DNA of 64,000 nt from Haliclona indistincta. Its lineage: Eukaryota; Porifera; Demospongiae; Haplosclerida; Chalinidae. Below, in pieces: positions 38,520 through 49,707 of the stretch. Location of the stretch: assembly GCA_964017065.1 (NCBI GenBank), contig OZ024784.1, positions 14,985,152-15,049,151 of the forward strand, read 5' to 3'. Below the pieces are notes generated by a model. That model ran no database searches. It saw only the letters and a list, made by a program, of their open reading frames with translations, and was not told the DNA's origin. How positions within the stretch are numbered: the first letter of the stretch is position 1; every line of letters begins with the position of its first letter. Made by a program: the position numbers and the translations under genes.

Positions 38520-40901
38520 TTACAGCCTCTTCTGTATGTCACTGCGTACATTGGGCGAGTTTGCAAAGACAAATAGTCTAGTAGAAAGATCTGTTGTCAT
38601 GTGAATGCCGGATAGTTGGACAGCAGTGCCGAGCACACTTTCTCCATAAAGGTCCTTTCCCAGAACAACTTGCTCAAACTCTGCATGAACGTCGAGTATT
38701 TTGCCGTTTTGGACCTCAAACTTGTCAACAACACTCCCAAAATCACTCGGTATTGTGACAGTAATTGTGTCAACTGTGTGCGGGTTCAGCTTCCAGTGGA
38801 GGTTCTGTCCTATACCGCATTCAACATCAGATATACCGCCGTCATTCTTGATGTTTATCACAGGTACAATGATGGCTGTTTGTGAGCGGATAGTCTGTGT
38901 AATTGACTCAGTATGGAATCCAGTTCCATCGCTGGTACTGAACATGTCAGTGCAATCTCCTTCTCTCAAGTACTCTCTGACGGCACCGATATCTTTGTTG
39001 AAGTTGGCTATTTCCTTCCATGTGTCTCCATAGTGGTCCTTTTCTGCTATCTGTTAGAAGGCACATAAAAATTGTAGAATAAGCATTATGCTTTTCTCAC
39101 ATCACTCTGGAAATACATGAGGCCTTTAGCACAACCTGCAATCACTGACATTGCTTGTATTCTAGCTTCATACTTGTTTGGTTGACGGTATGCAATAACA
39201 CGACTTCCAATCTGTGTACACGTGTGACTGTTATGTAGTGAAAGTGCACTTCTCTCCCTTACCTTAGCATCCCATCCATCATCAAGTAGTTGAGAGTAAG
39301 TCCATGTTGGCAGTGGCATATGATTGTTTCTGGTCAGTCGTAGGTAGTCATACGATCCTCTAAGTGGAGGAGGATGACCAAATAGTTGAATATGAGGAGC
39401 ACATGCGGCCACATACCTAGAGAGTCAAAAGACAAGTGGTTGTGCATAATCGATTATGGAGTCCTGTTAACTTACATGTCCATTCCCTGTATGTCAGCAA
39501 CGCCAGCAAATATTCCATTCCTTCGATTCCGAGATCCTCCACAGTATGTGGACATTGTGCCATCTTGACTCCATGTCAATTCTGTGGTTGTCATCATCTT
39601 TCGTAAACCATCATCTAACTGCAAACAAGTGAAGCTATAATAATTTTGTAGTTTTACTTGGGTTGCTTGCCTTGCTATCACCCTCGTCTGATATTAGTTG
39701 AGCCAGAACATGACTATTGTTCTCCAGCTTGACCAGTGGTACATCAGTTTGAACGAGACAGTAGAAATCATACTGAATTGCCAACTTTCCTGCGATGTCA
39801 TGGCCTGCTGTATCCTTTCCACAAGACTTGGCAGATTTTTCTCCAAAGAACAATGTATCTATGCCATGGTCCCTATGGAACTAAAATGTGAGTATGTAAG
39901 CTATGGTGTCGAAGTCACTGCTACAAATTAACCTTATAGTTGTCATCATTGACAGTTGGAAAAGGACATTCCTTTGACTTTGGCCAAGCTTCAATGGGGA
40001 AGTGTGTTCTCAACAATCGTCCACCAGCCACGCTCTCAGGAGCTCCTGCCTCAGCAAATTGCAGTACCACAGTGAACAGGTTACCGGGAATTTGTGGCCT
40101 CTGCAATGGGATTACTAGTAGAGTAGAAGAGCCAGGAGTAACTGCCAGACTCTGCTTGTTGCTGACACTGCTTGTCATGTCAGTTCCATTGATAAGCACC
40201 TATGAAGTACAATGTCACTCTCATTTTTGGAATGATCACGTGTTCGTGGCTACTCACTGTTTTGATGGTCCGTGTGTCATGATCACCATTGTGCACATGA
40301 ATCAATAGCCTGAGATTGAATGAGTCAGTAGTTACATAGGTTATGTTACACATGGCTAGCTGTATTGGAAAGTTTCCACTAATTGCTGTCTGGCTTGATT
40401 TAGTATTGATCTTGAGCGAACCAGTTGATTTTTTATCAAAAGACGAGTCTCTAGAATAATTAATACAACAAATCATTACAAAAAGCATAGCATGTATTAT
40501 AATACCTAGTGTGAAATGAGATCCATACAGGCTCTCCAGTTGTCATGGTCAGTGGATAAACGTGCATCCAATCCACAAACCATTTATCAGGATCCTGACC
40601 ACTGTCAAATGTCACTGTCTGACCATTGAGAGTTATTTCTTCAGCGCTACCGTTCGCAGCAGCTATTGTAACTAGGTGGAAGCGTCCACCGTGAACAGGA
40701 TCTGGAAGATTAGCCTCGGGATATTGATCATATGGTAGGAAGAAGTCTTTCCTGCAAAAAAACGAGAGAAAAGTACTGATATCATTGTTTCGTTAAGCGT
40801 GTTACAGACCTGTAGCTAGAATGAATAGTAGAGTCACACTTAAAAACCGGCAAAAGACCGAAGCACAGCACTGCTAGAAGTATCCTGCAGAGACACGCCA
40901 T
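38520..40901 (-). CDS. Secreted glycosidase-like protein of unknown function, spliced
   Basis: Start ATG 40901 gives a clear signal peptide (MACLCRILLAVLCFGLLPVF). The first part is beta-rich (EEITLNGQTVTFDSG; WFVDWMHVYPL). The middle resembles a glycoside-hydrolase TIM barrel: HRDHGIDTLFFGEK, LAQLISDEGDSK, FAGVADIQGMDMYVAACAPH, and WTYSQLLDDGWDAK followed by RVIAYRQPNKYEARIQAMSV and AGCAKGLMYFQSD. A C-terminal domain ends NVRSDIQKRL. About 690 residues, N-glycosylation sites present. The DEGD and DIQGMD acidic residues could be catalytic, but I cannot assign a known family. Seven or eight exons. Head-to-head with NOC3L (83 bp). Confidence 0.75.
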
Positions 40902-40984
40902 GGCGGGGAGTGGCTCGTTGAAGAAGAGTTAATGAAAGGGACATCCTCTTTCTACCCTCGTGGCGACTGTTCATCATATCCATC

Positions 40985-43900
40985 ATGGGAGGTCGTAAGA
41001 GAAAATTGCAAACGGATGATCGTGGCAGTGTTACTAGTATTGAAGAAACGACATTAGACAAGGTCGAATCAAGTGAGGACGAGGAGGAGTTTGTGAGGGA
41101 ACAGGCAGAAGCTGGTAGACTACAGTTCTTGCTAGACCTGGATCATTCGTAAGATAACCCACGGCATTGTAATTACATGCTTCATTTGCATCTCAGTTCG
41201 AAGCTTACTGGTAGTTCAAAAAATAAAGGCAAAGCTGCTCCGATACCTCCAAGCAGTCTTGTGGGTGTGACAAAGAAACCATGGAAAGGTGTGAAGAGGC
41301 CTCGACTGGCACAGGGCAGCGAGAGTGAGGAGGAGGAAGGAGAAGGTTACGAGACACAGCCCCGTTTACCAGAGTGGACAAGCGAGAAGGAAAAAGAAGA
41401 AGATGGAAAGAAACTTCATTTCCGTCTTCCGTTGAAGGATAGAAAAGGGTTAATACAACAGAGACCAGTGGTCTTAGAAGGTCAGTTTGAAACGTTGTTC
41501 ACATTAATTCTTATGTTTTTTGGGCTTTCAGACGTCTTAGGGACTCAACAGGAAGAGAGTGAGTTAATTGACAGTTTGTGTAATTTTGTAGTTAATGCAA
41601 GGTTGTTTCAGTGCTTGAAGTAAATGAAGAAGAACAAGAAGTTGATAAAGAGGGAGAAGACGGTGACTCATCGGAACTGCCTGCTGTACTCAGTGCTGCT
41701 CAGCTGCTTATTGTGAAAGAGAGGAAACTGAGACAACGCAAAGAGTTGATTGCTGATCTTGCCTCACGCCTTGTGGAGGACCCTGAGGAAAATGTACAAA
41801 ATTGTACTCTTTAATGCATTTTATCATTTTCTCTTGCTAATAGATTGATCTATTAAAGAGACTCAGACTATTATGCTCTGAGAGGGACCCACATGTTGCT
41901 CTTACTGTGAGAAAGTTAGCCATGGCTTCACTGATGACCGTCTTTAAGGACATTGTTCCAAGGTGTGTGTTATCTACATGTAGTAGCCTCTAATGTATGT
42001 TGTTCACTGAACTGTTGTAGTTACTCAATACGAGAACTAACAGATATTGAGAAAGGTGCGAAGGTAATAATGCACATGATGTTGTGGTAGATGTGTGTAT
42101 TTGTGCTTGTAGGTCTCAAAAGATGTTCGGAAGTTGAGAGATTTTGAACAGACTCTGCTCACCAACTACCAGCATTTTCTGACATTATTAGACGACACCA
42201 TTCGAGGTTTGATAACAAAAGCCTCTTTTACTCATTCCCGTCTTCTCAGTTGGGCTAGCTGAGGCAATGACTAACAAGAAGGTGAAGGGAATTACTTGGT
42301 TGCAGAACAAGCACTCTATTGGTGATAAAGGAATGCAGGTTATAACTGGTCTAGGTTCAGCTTGGTCATTAAAATAATGTGTTTGTGTATGTTCTTTGCT
42401 AGAGACTAGCCGAGGTTGCTCTACAATGCCAGAGCGAACTAGCACAAGCACTCGCACACTTTAATTTTCGGAAGAATATTTTTACTGTGCTTGTGCAGCG
42501 TATGAACTCACATTCGCTGGATGGAAAGGTAATGCACACACACACACACACACACACACACTGTACTGAGTCTTGTGGGAGTAGATTGTTGATAAATTTA
42601 ATAAGTGATGTGAGGACTGAATCAATATTCATAACTGTTGTTATACACAATACAGAATAATCTCCTATGCAAAATAAATTATATTAGTAGTATAATGATC
42701 AGCAGTGTTGATGTAACAAAGAGACTAGCTTTTTCCATTTGACTGCCTCCTCCAAGGTCGATACCGGTCGGTACTGGTGACTTGACTATGTCTTGTATGG
42801 CGCAGGTGTTGGTGTGTTGGTAAGGTAGGTTGCTGCAGTTCATATGCTGGGGCCATTTCAGATCAAGCTGTTGAAGCATTGCAATGCAATCATCTCTCAC
42901 TAACTCACACAGGTCTCTGCAGAGAGGCACTCTAGTAGTAGTGGCATTGCATGGTGGTAGGTAGTAGAGACACAGAAACTGTTCCATTTGAGCAGAACAT
43001 TGTAGTTTTAGAAAGAATGTGAATCGTGTTAGTTCCTCCTCTGCTTGTTGCTGGTCAGTGTGTCCTCTTGAGTTAGGCAAGCTGATCAGTGAGTAGCCAA
43101 ACTGACGGCAGTGACTGGTTTTGTCCAGGTGGGTGCAGTGTGGTGTAGGAGAGGGTAGCTGTGTGTGACTATTGGCTGATGGATGTGTATTAGCAGCATC
43201 AACAGCAGTGTGGAACGATATTGGTGACGGATGAGGTGATGCAGACAGCATTGGAGTATGTAGAAAGGAGAATGATGTTGCGATATCATCACTTGGTGTG
43301 TAGCTTGTATCAAACAGGTAAGTGAAGCTGATTGTGATGCTACTCTGTGCATTTGATGTGCTTTGAACAGTTGATAGTACGTTAGATTGTTGTGAAGGCT
43401 GGTCTGTCTGTGTAACAGATGGTTGAATAGCGCTAGAAATCACTTGTTGGATCTCGATAGTTTGAGCACTAAATGTTGCTGCTGGCACAGTTTGTAGCTG
43501 GCTGTTATCAGAGAACAGATTATGAGAGGTCATGAATTGACTGGGGGCCTCGTTTGTGAGTGGATTAGGTGTCTCGTACAAGCTGGGGTTCTCCTCAATA
43601 GTGAACAGGCTGAGGCTCTCTTCAGTAGTGAATGAGCTGGTGTCATCCTCGATACTAAGTGTACTGGGGTTCTCTTCAGTAGTAAATGGACTAGGGTTCT
43701 CAAATGATCTGAGGTTCTCCTCGATAGTGAACAGACTGGGGCTCTCATCAATAGAGAGCAAGCTGGGACTCTCTTCGATATCATCAATGGTGAACGAGCC
43801 TGAGCTCTCCTCAATATTTGCTTCAATAGTGATGCTTGCTTCAGGTGTTGCAGTAGCCAATGAACTGTCTTCAGATGTAGTGGTAGCAGGGGCTGTTTGG

Positions 43901-46632
43901 AGGTTATTCAGCACACTTGTAGCCAGCTTGCTCGAGGGGTCTCTTGCGGTACTCGATATTTCGAGCGCAGTTGGGGTGGGGCTGATAGCGCTGGAGCCGG
44001 AGCGTTCGTCTGGTCCGAAGCACCATGGCTCGTCATCCTTCGTTGGGAATCGATCACAAGTCAAATGAGCAGGCCACTGAGCCCCGTACCTTGTAAAGAT
44101 TGGCAGGCAACCGTCTTGCACGTGTATACACAGCTCTCGGCACGGTTTAACATCGATATCTAGGGGCATTGCACTCTTGCAGAAAGGAATATAGTAGGCA
44201 CAGAGAAAATGAAGGAGGTACGGCGAGCAATTTATGTCCAGTAATGGGTGGAAGTCATCCAGTTCTCCGTTTGCTTCGTCTTGCGTGCGATGGCCAGAGG
44301 GATTGGGGAACGAAGTATTTTCATAGCCGAGTGAAGCGCAGATCGAAGTACTGGAGATAGCCACACAGCGTCGAGACGGCAAACATGTTCCATGGTGAAT
44401 CAGCGTACAGCAACACACAGAGACCATCCACAGCTGAAATGCAACCGTTCGATTGCGCCTGGTCTTGTGCTCAACCATTTTCTTTCTCTGGATTTGCCTG
44501 TCACTAAACTTAAAGTGCGAGCAAGGGCGCCCTTGGTGCGAGAATGTTTTCCCAATGGGACATTGTGTTTACTCTTTGCCACAAGACTAAACATGCATGC
44601 TTGCATTCACATTTTGGACAAGCAAGTATACATTATTTCACATTTCAGGTGACTCGGCTGTGCTGTGATGCTGTCTCAAGAGTATTCCAGAATGATATTG
44701 TTGGCGAAGTATCTCTGGAGGTTAGACCCATTCATGCATGCTGTTTGATCCCTAATAATGCTCATAATAGTTGCTGCAACTCATCACTAAGATGCTTAAA
44801 TCTAGAGGGTTCAATACTACACCAGAGGTATTACATTGGGTCTATATACTGACTATACTATAATGCTATTCCTCTCCTGTAGGTACTAAGAACATTCTTG
44901 CACTTACAGCTGCAGAGTGCCGAAGGACCAACCACGCAAACTAAGAAAGATAAGAAAGAATCAAAGATGACCAATAAGCAGAGAAAGAAATTGGAGAAAC
45001 AGAGAATGAGCAAGAAGGAGAGAAAGGTAGGGAGTGTGTGAGACTGTGAAGAGACTGTTTCATAAAGATACAGCAAGGAAAGCTGAGGGCCCAGGTTGAC
45101 AAGGAGCTACGTGAGACTGAAGCTGAAGAGAGCAAACAAAAGAAGAGTCGACTGGTATGTGAATAATCAGTTTGTTAGCAATAACATGGTTTTCTATGAA
45201 CACACTGCAGCAAACAGAATGTATCAAACTGGTCTTCTATGTCTACTTTCGTATCCTTAAGACAGCAAAACACTCACCACTACTGGGAGTGGTGCTGGAA
45301 GGATTGGCTAAGTTAGACCTAAATAATTTATATCGTTGTATTAACCTCCTGTCATAGGTATGCTCATCTTATAAACGTGGATTATTTTGGTGACTTGATG
45401 AGTGTCCTACACTCGCTCATGTCAACCAATGTAAGTGTTTTGTTTCACCTCCTATCATCTCTCCTGCCCACTATCCAGAGTTTGTCACACACGGACAGTA
45501 TGCAGTGTATAATAACCGCATTTGAGATTCTCTCTGGTCAAGGTGTGTGTGTGTGTGCTTGCATGGTCGCCCAACTATCACACAACTATACTCACTACAG
45601 GAGAAAGTTTGAACATTGACCCGAGACAGTTTTTCTGTAGACTATACTGCAATCTTCTACAGTTGGATTTCTGTATGTTATGCTATGTTGTGTTTACCAT
45701 CATTCATTGGTTTGTGACTTTGTACAGCTGCAGCTTCTGATGACGTAAAACTCACTCTCCAGAGTTTGGACAAGATGATACGAAAGAGAAGAGAGGTATG
45801 TGTATAGTAGGTGTATGTGTTCATTGTATGGAAGTGTTCATTGTTTGCATGTGATGAGTGTGGGTCCTCTGGTGTTGTTGCAGGTGTCTTGTCAGCGTGT
45901 GTTGGCCTTTGTCAAAAGGCTGTCAACAATGAGCCTGCAGCTTCCTCCTGGTACAGCTCTAGCCATAATGGCTGCACTGAGACACTTCATGCAGGTACAC
46001 AAACCTTGCCGGTCATTAAGGTGCATATCCGGCGTCCACCCATAGGGCTATCCTCTACAGTGTGACCAGCTATTAGACACCAGTGAGGCAACACACAGTG
46101 CACCATTCCAGCCGGATGTTCCTGATCCTGAACTGAGTGGTGTTCAATCTACCATGCTCTGGGAACTGTCTACATTAAGTGTGAGTTTGATAATGAACAT
46201 ACAATAATTTTGCTCTAACTCTAGCAACATTTTGACCCATGTGTGTCTGGCTATGCTAAACATCTTCTTGTTGGGGCACCATCACAAGGCAAAGGGTCCC
46301 TTCATCCTGACTACAGCCGCAGGTTACCACCACATACTATTATTATCCTGGACAATGTACTTTCTCTCAGATCTCCTGAACAATTGTTGGATTCATTTTC
46401 CTGGCCAGCAGTAGATGTATTCATGAAAGTCCCATCATCTCTGCCCAGTAAAGTTAGTTTAGTAGTCACATGTTCTGTTGCTCTCATTCAAATCCACACT
46501 TAGGTCAAAACAAAAACACTTGCAAATACTACCTCTGACCCATTGTGGGTAAACAGGAAATTCTCAGATTATGTGTTGAGAATTGAAAGAGATTGTGTAC
46601 CAGAGACTGATAACATACTATTGGCAGTATAA
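40985..46632 (+). CDS. NOC3L: NOC3L nucleolar complex protein 3, spliced, with nested gene
   Basis: Nucleolar factor for 60S pre-ribosome export and replication licensing. Start ATG 40985 (MGGRKRKLQTDDRG), acidic N-terminal half, then AQLLIVKERKLRQRKELIADLA, DPHVALTVRKLAMASLMTVFKDI, PSYSIRELT, LRDFEQTLLTNYQHFL, KMTNKQRKKLEKQRMSKKER, VYFRILKTAKHSPLLGVVLEGLAK, LINVDYFGDLMSVLHSLM, AFEILSGQGESLNIDPRQF, CQRVLAFVKRLSTMSLQLPP and YAKHLLVGAPSQGKGSLHPD. The last exon ends at 46632. One intron (42529-44648, 2120 nt) is about twenty times the usual size and encloses an antisense gene. Other introns are short. The family match is firm. Confidence 0.93.
42537..42561. repeat. (CA)n microsatellite at NOC3L long-intron donor
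   Basis: About 12 CA units immediately after the GTAATG donor of the intron that houses the nested gene. CA runs near donors can enhance splicing through hnRNP L in vertebrates; whether that applies here is unknown. Confidence 0.8.
42679..44478 (-). CDS. Double Frizzled-CRD protein, probably GPI-anchored, intronless and nested
   Basis: Single 599-residue frame on the opposite strand within the NOC3L intron. Hydrophobic signal at residues 12-30. CRD1 (residues 38 to about 155) has the ten-cysteine Frizzled pattern with NCSPYLLHFLCAYYIPFC and PCRELCIHVQDGC. CRD2 (448-559) repeats it: QCSAQMEQFLCLYYLPPC, LCRDLCELVRDDC, NCSNL. The linker is Ser/Thr-rich, probably mucin-like, with repeats of the type ENPSxFTTEE and ESLSLFTIEENPS (residues 217-317). 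The C-terminus is small/polar (GGGSQ) followed by a hydrophobic end FVTSTLLIIILLI with no cytoplasmic residues, as in GPI-anchored proteins. Likely binds Wnt or another lipidated or protein ligand at the cell surface. There is no seven-helix or netrin domain. Confidence 0.85.
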   Translation of the reverse strand: MVEHKTRRNRTVAFQLWMVSVCCCTLIHHGTCLPSRRCVAISSTSICASLGYENTSFPNPSGHRTQDEANGELDDFHPLLDINCSPYLLHFLCAYYIPFCKSAMPLDIDVKPCRELCIHVQDGCLPIFTRYGAQWPAHLTCDRFPTKDDEPWCFGPDERSGSSAISPTPTALEISSTARDPSSKLATSVLNNLQTAPATTTSEDSSLATATPEASITIEANIEESSGSFTIDDIEESPSLLSIDESPSLFTIEENLRSFENPSPFTTEENPSTLSIEDDTSSFTTEESLSLFTIEENPSLYETPNPLTNEAPSQFMTSHNLFSDNSQLQTVPAATFSAQTIEIQQVISSAIQPSVTQTDQPSQQSNVLSTVQSTSNAQSSITISFTYLFDTSYTPSDDIATSFSFLHTPMLSASPHPSPISFHTAVDAANTHPSANSHTQLPSPTPHCTHLDKTSHCRQFGYSLISLPNSRGHTDQQQAEEELTRFTFFLKLQCSAQMEQFLCLYYLPPCNATTTRVPLCRDLCELVRDDCIAMLQQLDLKWPQHMNCSNLPYQHTNTCAIQDIVKSPVPTGIDLGGGSQMEKASLFVTSTLLIIILLI

Positions 46633-47037
46633 AATGTGTTATAATCACAGCTATGTTAGCAGCTTTACTGTGACATCAGTATACACAATGCTGCAGACTG
46701 AAAGACTATCACGCTGCCCACTCACACAATCGCCACAGACAAGGAAATAGTATTCTAGTTGTAATCAGACAATATTCAGATACTAATAAACGTACTGCCT
46801 GACGCATCTACATATCAGCTGAGCATACAAATTCCCTAGTGTTGGTATGTGTACCACATGCACCATTAGTTAGGAGAATGAATACTCAGTGAACAACAAC
46901 ACAAGCTTTATGCTTTGCGATAATTTTTTTGTAAACATTCACATACATATCTCAGCTATAAAGAATAATAAAAACAACACAATAAATAAGAGTGGACACA
47001 GTACAAAAAACGATCATATTAAAGTTAGCTATATAGT
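46633..47037. other. Convergent 3' intergenic region
   Basis: About 400 A+T-rich bases between the NOC3L and GAB-like stops. I see only likely 3' UTR and polyadenylation sequence (several AATAAA-like hexamers near 46787, 46967 and 46981) and no gene. Confidence 0.6.
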
Positions 47038-49532
47038 TCATATAGGATTACTCACATACATGTTAGGTACTGCTTTATTAGGTAGAGTAGAAGTAAATCG
47101 TGGTGGTGGTACAGGAGGAACCTGAACAAGACAAGTATGATGATAGTGACAGTAAGTGTGTGCCGACAATACCTCTTTGGTACAATAATTTCCTCTTCTG
47201 GGAACAACTGGTGAACGGTTTTCTTCCACATGTTGCTTATAAGGAGGTGGCATAGGTGGTGGTGGTGATCTTTCTCTACGCTGTATTACAAAGCATTGAG
47301 GGTGAAAGATGAACTGTGTCAGTTACTCACCCTCTCTGGTGATCGAGGTGGCGCCAGCGGAGCCATGGGTTCAAACTCTTCTTCGTCATCAACGGGAGGG
47401 GGAGGAAGAGAGCGACGTTGAAGGCTGTCATATTCAGTAGGTGGAGGAGGAAGTGACCGCTGTTGGAGGCTGTCGTATTCAGTAGGTGGAGGAGGAAGCT
47501 GACGAAATTGAGGCTACAGAGACAATTGTTAGGTAACAATTCGTCAGATCACAAGGTAACATTCGGTTAGCTTATACAAGGTTTAGTGCTAAACAGCTGA
47601 GGCTAATGCTACAAACATACTTCAGATCTCTATCATCACACGGAATTGTTGACATGGGAAGTACGGTACTAAAATACACGAATCAGTGATCACAAGACTA
47701 CTGGGTCATAAACTAGCTGTATTCTTTAATTCAAGCTGTAAACAGAATACCATTCCTATACAGTAATGTATATCACACAAGCAAACATGCTCCACAGATA
47801 ACAACACACACTTCACACATACGTCACAACATTGCATAGTCAAACATACGTGACTTGAGCTGTAGTTAGATGTACTTGACAAGGAGGAAGATGCAGGTAG
47901 AGTGTTTGCTCTTGTTTCAGTGAAAGGAGTAGAGAGAGAATAGACAGAGTAGGTCTAAGAAAGAAGGAAAATGAATGACATCATATGTTCCCAACAGGCA
48001 GTGGGGCATATCTTGAAACAGGGAAATGCTTCTTCTCTATAAACTGATGGCTTCAAACAATAATTCACTTTATGCCCATGAATCAACAAACACCATAGTG
48101 ATGCCAGTTTGTGCTACAGCAGTGATCACTGTTGTCATTACAGACTGGCTGCATAAGGTCCCAGTTAGTATAGGACATACCAAATGCTCCGCCATAACTG
48201 AAGACTTAATTGTTCAAAGCTAGCACAAAGCAATATTGTAGTCTGCTCACACAATTACGCATCATTCAATACCAAATTTAGTCTACTCTGCAACAGCTGT
48301 TCTTCTCACACTAACACTTTTTGATTTCACTCAGGCACAATGTCAATGTCGTGTGACAACATTGAACCAATCCATTAGTGTAACTCACACTATCAATAGT
48401 GGTTATGGGTACTTGCTGAGGAGCGGTGTGGTGTAATAGTGGAGAACCCTGCATGGACATTGTGTTCGTAGGTTGTACTCCTATTGATGGCTGATTCTGA
48501 GCTTTCTGCTCCAGTTTTAAGTAAGTACAGATAGCTTCAGACCACTCGGTCATCTCATAGCTACAAAAAAGCATCATCACTCAGCCATAAAAATAGCTGG
48601 TCTGTACTTACTGAGAAGTTGATGAAAAGTAATATATGCGCTCAGGTAAGTGAATGGCAAATACATTTCTATAGCTACTGTGTTGCAAGTCTACGTCTAC
48701 TTTGCTGCACGTTTTGAGTGGTACTGTGCTCTTAGGAGCACTGTTGCCTCGAGCACTCTCTTCATCGTCGTAATACTGCAAGAATAGGTCATTCCCACTG
48801 ACATACAGAATGCACCATCGTCTCTTCCATCCCTGCACAAGACAAGCAAGAAAAATGACAGGATGGAAGACTGTGTACATAGATAAAATACAAACATACT
48901 CTGGAGCTAGGTATCTTAAGAAGTGTGTGTATAAAATACATAGTATACCCGGTGTTTTAATAGAAATTAAACCGTTTTACCTAACATAAACTTGTCCTAT
49001 TTGGGCAGTACTACTAGGTGATACTGTAGGTGTGATTCCTACTTTTGTGTAATTATTTCCCTAGTGAAACACATTTCTGGTCATCATTATGCATTCCTGG
49101 AGTACAGGAAATTCCTTGTAGTCTCTCCCTATGATCCAGTCAAGCACATTTATTACAAAGTAAGTGCATACAGAAGATATGGATGGAAGAATCCATGCAT
49201 GGGCAAACATAGCAATGCACTTTCCCTGCATGATTTACGAGTACATTAAAATCGCTCAACCGTTTTCACCAGTTAAATTGTCTACAGAGTCTAAAATAGA
49301 ATTTAGAGTACAATCTGTATATCTATATGTGATACACAATGTGAAAAAGGTTGAAAAAAAAATCTGGAAAGGTGCATTGGTTGGAACGTTCAGCATCGAT
49401 ACGAGCTAGCTGGATTATGCAGATCCTCTCTCTCACCTTGAAAGCTGTAGTCCAGGTTCCTTTATTTAGAGGAGGGGCTTTTGTGAGGTATCCTTGCTTG
49501 ATCGTTCCGGGAATGAGCCATCTGGTGTTCAT
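47038..49532 (-). CDS. GAB/DOS-like PH-domain docking adaptor, spliced
   Basis: Signalling adaptor. Exon 1 (ATG 49532) gives MNTRWLIPGTIKQGYLTKAP, joined to GWKRRWCILYVSGNDLFLQYY and NVFAIHLPERIYYFSSTSQ, then MTEWSEAICTYLKLEQ, a complete PH domain (about residues 10-125). The rest is disordered. A Ser/Thr stretch (TRANTLPASSSLSSTSNYS) is followed by repeated RSLPPPPTEYDSLQ units and EFEPMAPLAPPRSPER, then PPPPMPPPYKQ and VPPVPPPRF. Tyrosines in YDSL and YKQ settings plus proline-rich SH3-type ligands are the plan of GAB/DOS/IRS-like scaffolds. An in-frame upstream ATG (49643) adds 37 unsupported residues. Orthology to GAB is inferred from layout, not strong identity. Confidence 0.75.
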
Positions 49533-49707
49533 CACTAAGAGACAGCACTTACAGCAGAGGTCAGCTCGCAGCTTTTGGCAATGGTTGGCGGAAATGGATT
49601 CTTTTCTGTCTAGCCCCGCCCCTAGTTTACATTTTGATGCCACGCCCGTTTAGGCCGAGCCTCCTGATCCCCAGCCCTCCCAGGATCTAGGATCTAGACA
49701 GTAGACT
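49533..49707. promoter_or_regulatory. Bidirectional promoter, GAB-like/OAT
   Basis: 175 bp between opposed starts, including GGGGCGGGGC (minus sense of GCCCCGCCCC, about 49613-49622) and an inverted-like AGGATCTAGGATCTAGA direct repeat at 49682-49698. Function inferred from position. Confidence 0.45.

Noticed and set aside
43556..44068. 170-residue plus-strand ORF opposite the double-CRD gene, Leu/Ser-rich with GLGFSSVVN repeats
   Set aside because: It is the reverse-strand shadow of the repeated linker; repeats keep the opposite frame open. It has no domain, while the minus frame has two CRDs.
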